This document shows positions 63,185 to 64,000 of a DNA stretch of 64,000 bases, one piece after another (positions within the stretch are counted from its first letter, which is position 1; the number at the start of each line of letters is the position of its first letter). The position numbers and the translations under genes were made by a program. The stretch comes from Siphonodentalium dalli (taxonomy: Eukaryota; Mollusca; Scaphopoda; Gadilida; Siphonodentaliidae). The notes below the pieces were generated by a model that had not been told where the DNA came from, ran no database searches, and worked only from the letters and a program-made list of their open reading frames with translations. The stretch spans positions 196,594,816 to 196,658,815 of the forward strand of contig CP136066.1 in assembly GCA_032622095.1 (NCBI GenBank), read 5' to 3'.

Positions 63185-63670
63185 ATATGCCTGTATCATG
63201 TGTACATAAATGTAAAGTGCAGAATAAAAGAGAAGTTTTACAGTAATTTTGTCCCAAACTAAGAAGCATTTGTTATTCATCCAAGATTAAATCCTTGTAC
63301 ATATAGAGACTCTATATTAGAAGCTTGTCTAATTTTGGATATAAGTTCTTTTCATTGAATTAAAGCCACATGGCTGTTTGCACTCTAAAATACAACAAAT
63401 TGATATTGGCTTTTTCCCAGGTATCAAAATAGGGTGATACATACCTAAAATACATTTCTATGAGCATTATATATATGTCCCAGAAAGATGCATTGAAGTC
63501 GTAAAAATACAATATTGAACCCAAAAATCGGACCCCAATCAAATACTACACCATTTATATTCATTGAAATTCTGGAATTGGAAACGGAATAACAAGTGAC
63601 TGTCCGGAAAAGAAATATATCTTATCATGAAACTATTTTAATAATTCATGCACCACTTATTCTTTGTTTT
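63185..63670. other. No gene seen
   Basis: AT-rich, no recognised features. Confidence 0.5.
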
Positions 63671-64000
63671 AAAGGTACTCAATCCAATCAGACGGTCCCC
63701 ATATCATCAAGATACAACAACAACAAATTGTTTTCAAAATTCGCTTTAGTTATCAGAATCGATTTATTGCAATAAAATAATGCTAACCACTTTCTACTAT
63801 GGTATCAAATTTTCCAAAACGTGTTATTTATCAACATTTGTTCAACAAAATATGGCCGTTTTATCCCTTAAGTATCACAAAATTTGTACGTATTACCACT
63901 CGATTTTAGAGTTATCCATCTTCATCCGCAATTTTGTCTGAGACCTCCCGTTTGATCATGTTTTCTGGGCCACAAATAATTGAACATCTCGAGAAATAAC
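63671..64000 (+). repeat. Family G dispersed repeat, cut by window edge
   Basis: AAAGGTACTCAATCCAATCA, CCCCATATCATCAAGAT, TTATCAGAATCGATT, GAGTTATCCATCTTCATCC. Runs past the window end. Confidence 0.75.

Overview
This window looks like animal nuclear DNA, most likely from a mollusc and plausibly a bivalve. It is AT-rich, has GT-AG introns, carries one recognisable metazoan gene, and holds many short non-autonomous DNA transposons, Helitrons and a tRNA-derived SINE. The phylum is inferred from repeat style and general knowledge, not from a marker gene.

The only protein-coding gene I can support is an ortholog of TDRKH (Papi in flies), the tudor and KH-domain piRNA-biogenesis factor of the outer mitochondrial membrane. 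It lies on the + strand from the ATG at 31291 to the TGA at 58677. Its ten coding exons join in phase into 478 codons: an N-terminal membrane anchor, KH1 (GRQG), KH2 (GRGG), a charged linker and one extended Tudor domain. The first coding exon starts with a splice acceptor and a short 5' UTR, so at least one non-coding exon lies further upstream and was not located.

Region by region: 1-31 kb has no recognisable gene. It holds MITEs, two full-length non-autonomous hAT elements (20209-21142, 21856-22839), a small hAT element (6203-6575), a Helitron (15822-16552) and a SINE (3493-3774). From 31 to 58.7 kb is TDRKH, with introns filled by the same repeat families, a four-member head-to-tail Helitron array (48849-51184) and a 31-bp minisatellite (about 53044-54175). 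From 58.7 to 64 kb is the 3' flank, again repeat-rich.

Repeat families are named by letter throughout. A, B, B' and C are piggyBac-like MITEs at TTAA with termini CCCTTTACCCAACA, CCCTTTGAGTGCCAGG, CCATTTCAGTGCCAAG and CCCTTTCATGACGGGAGC; A, B and C carry a shared hairpin of about 68 bp. D is a hAT-like MITE (CAAGCCTG ends, 8-bp target duplications). E is a Tc1/mariner-like palindromic MITE (CAGTAATGCCCTAA at TA). G is a repeat of about 450 bp starting AAAGGTACTCAATC. H and J are further dispersed repeats. By my tally, recognisable repeats cover at least a third of the window.

The most interesting signals are: (1) the hairpin shared by families A, B and C, whose core differs between copies by compensatory changes while one T-C mismatch is retained; (2) the tandem Helitron array with three CTAG ends preceded by hairpins; (3) nested insertions in which unfilled copies of the host repeat confirm TTAA and 8-bp target sites; (4) a D element flanked by 35-bp direct repeats that include the polypyrimidine tract of TDRKH exon 2. 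A transposon-silencing gene full of foldback transposons is notable, but any regulatory meaning is speculation.
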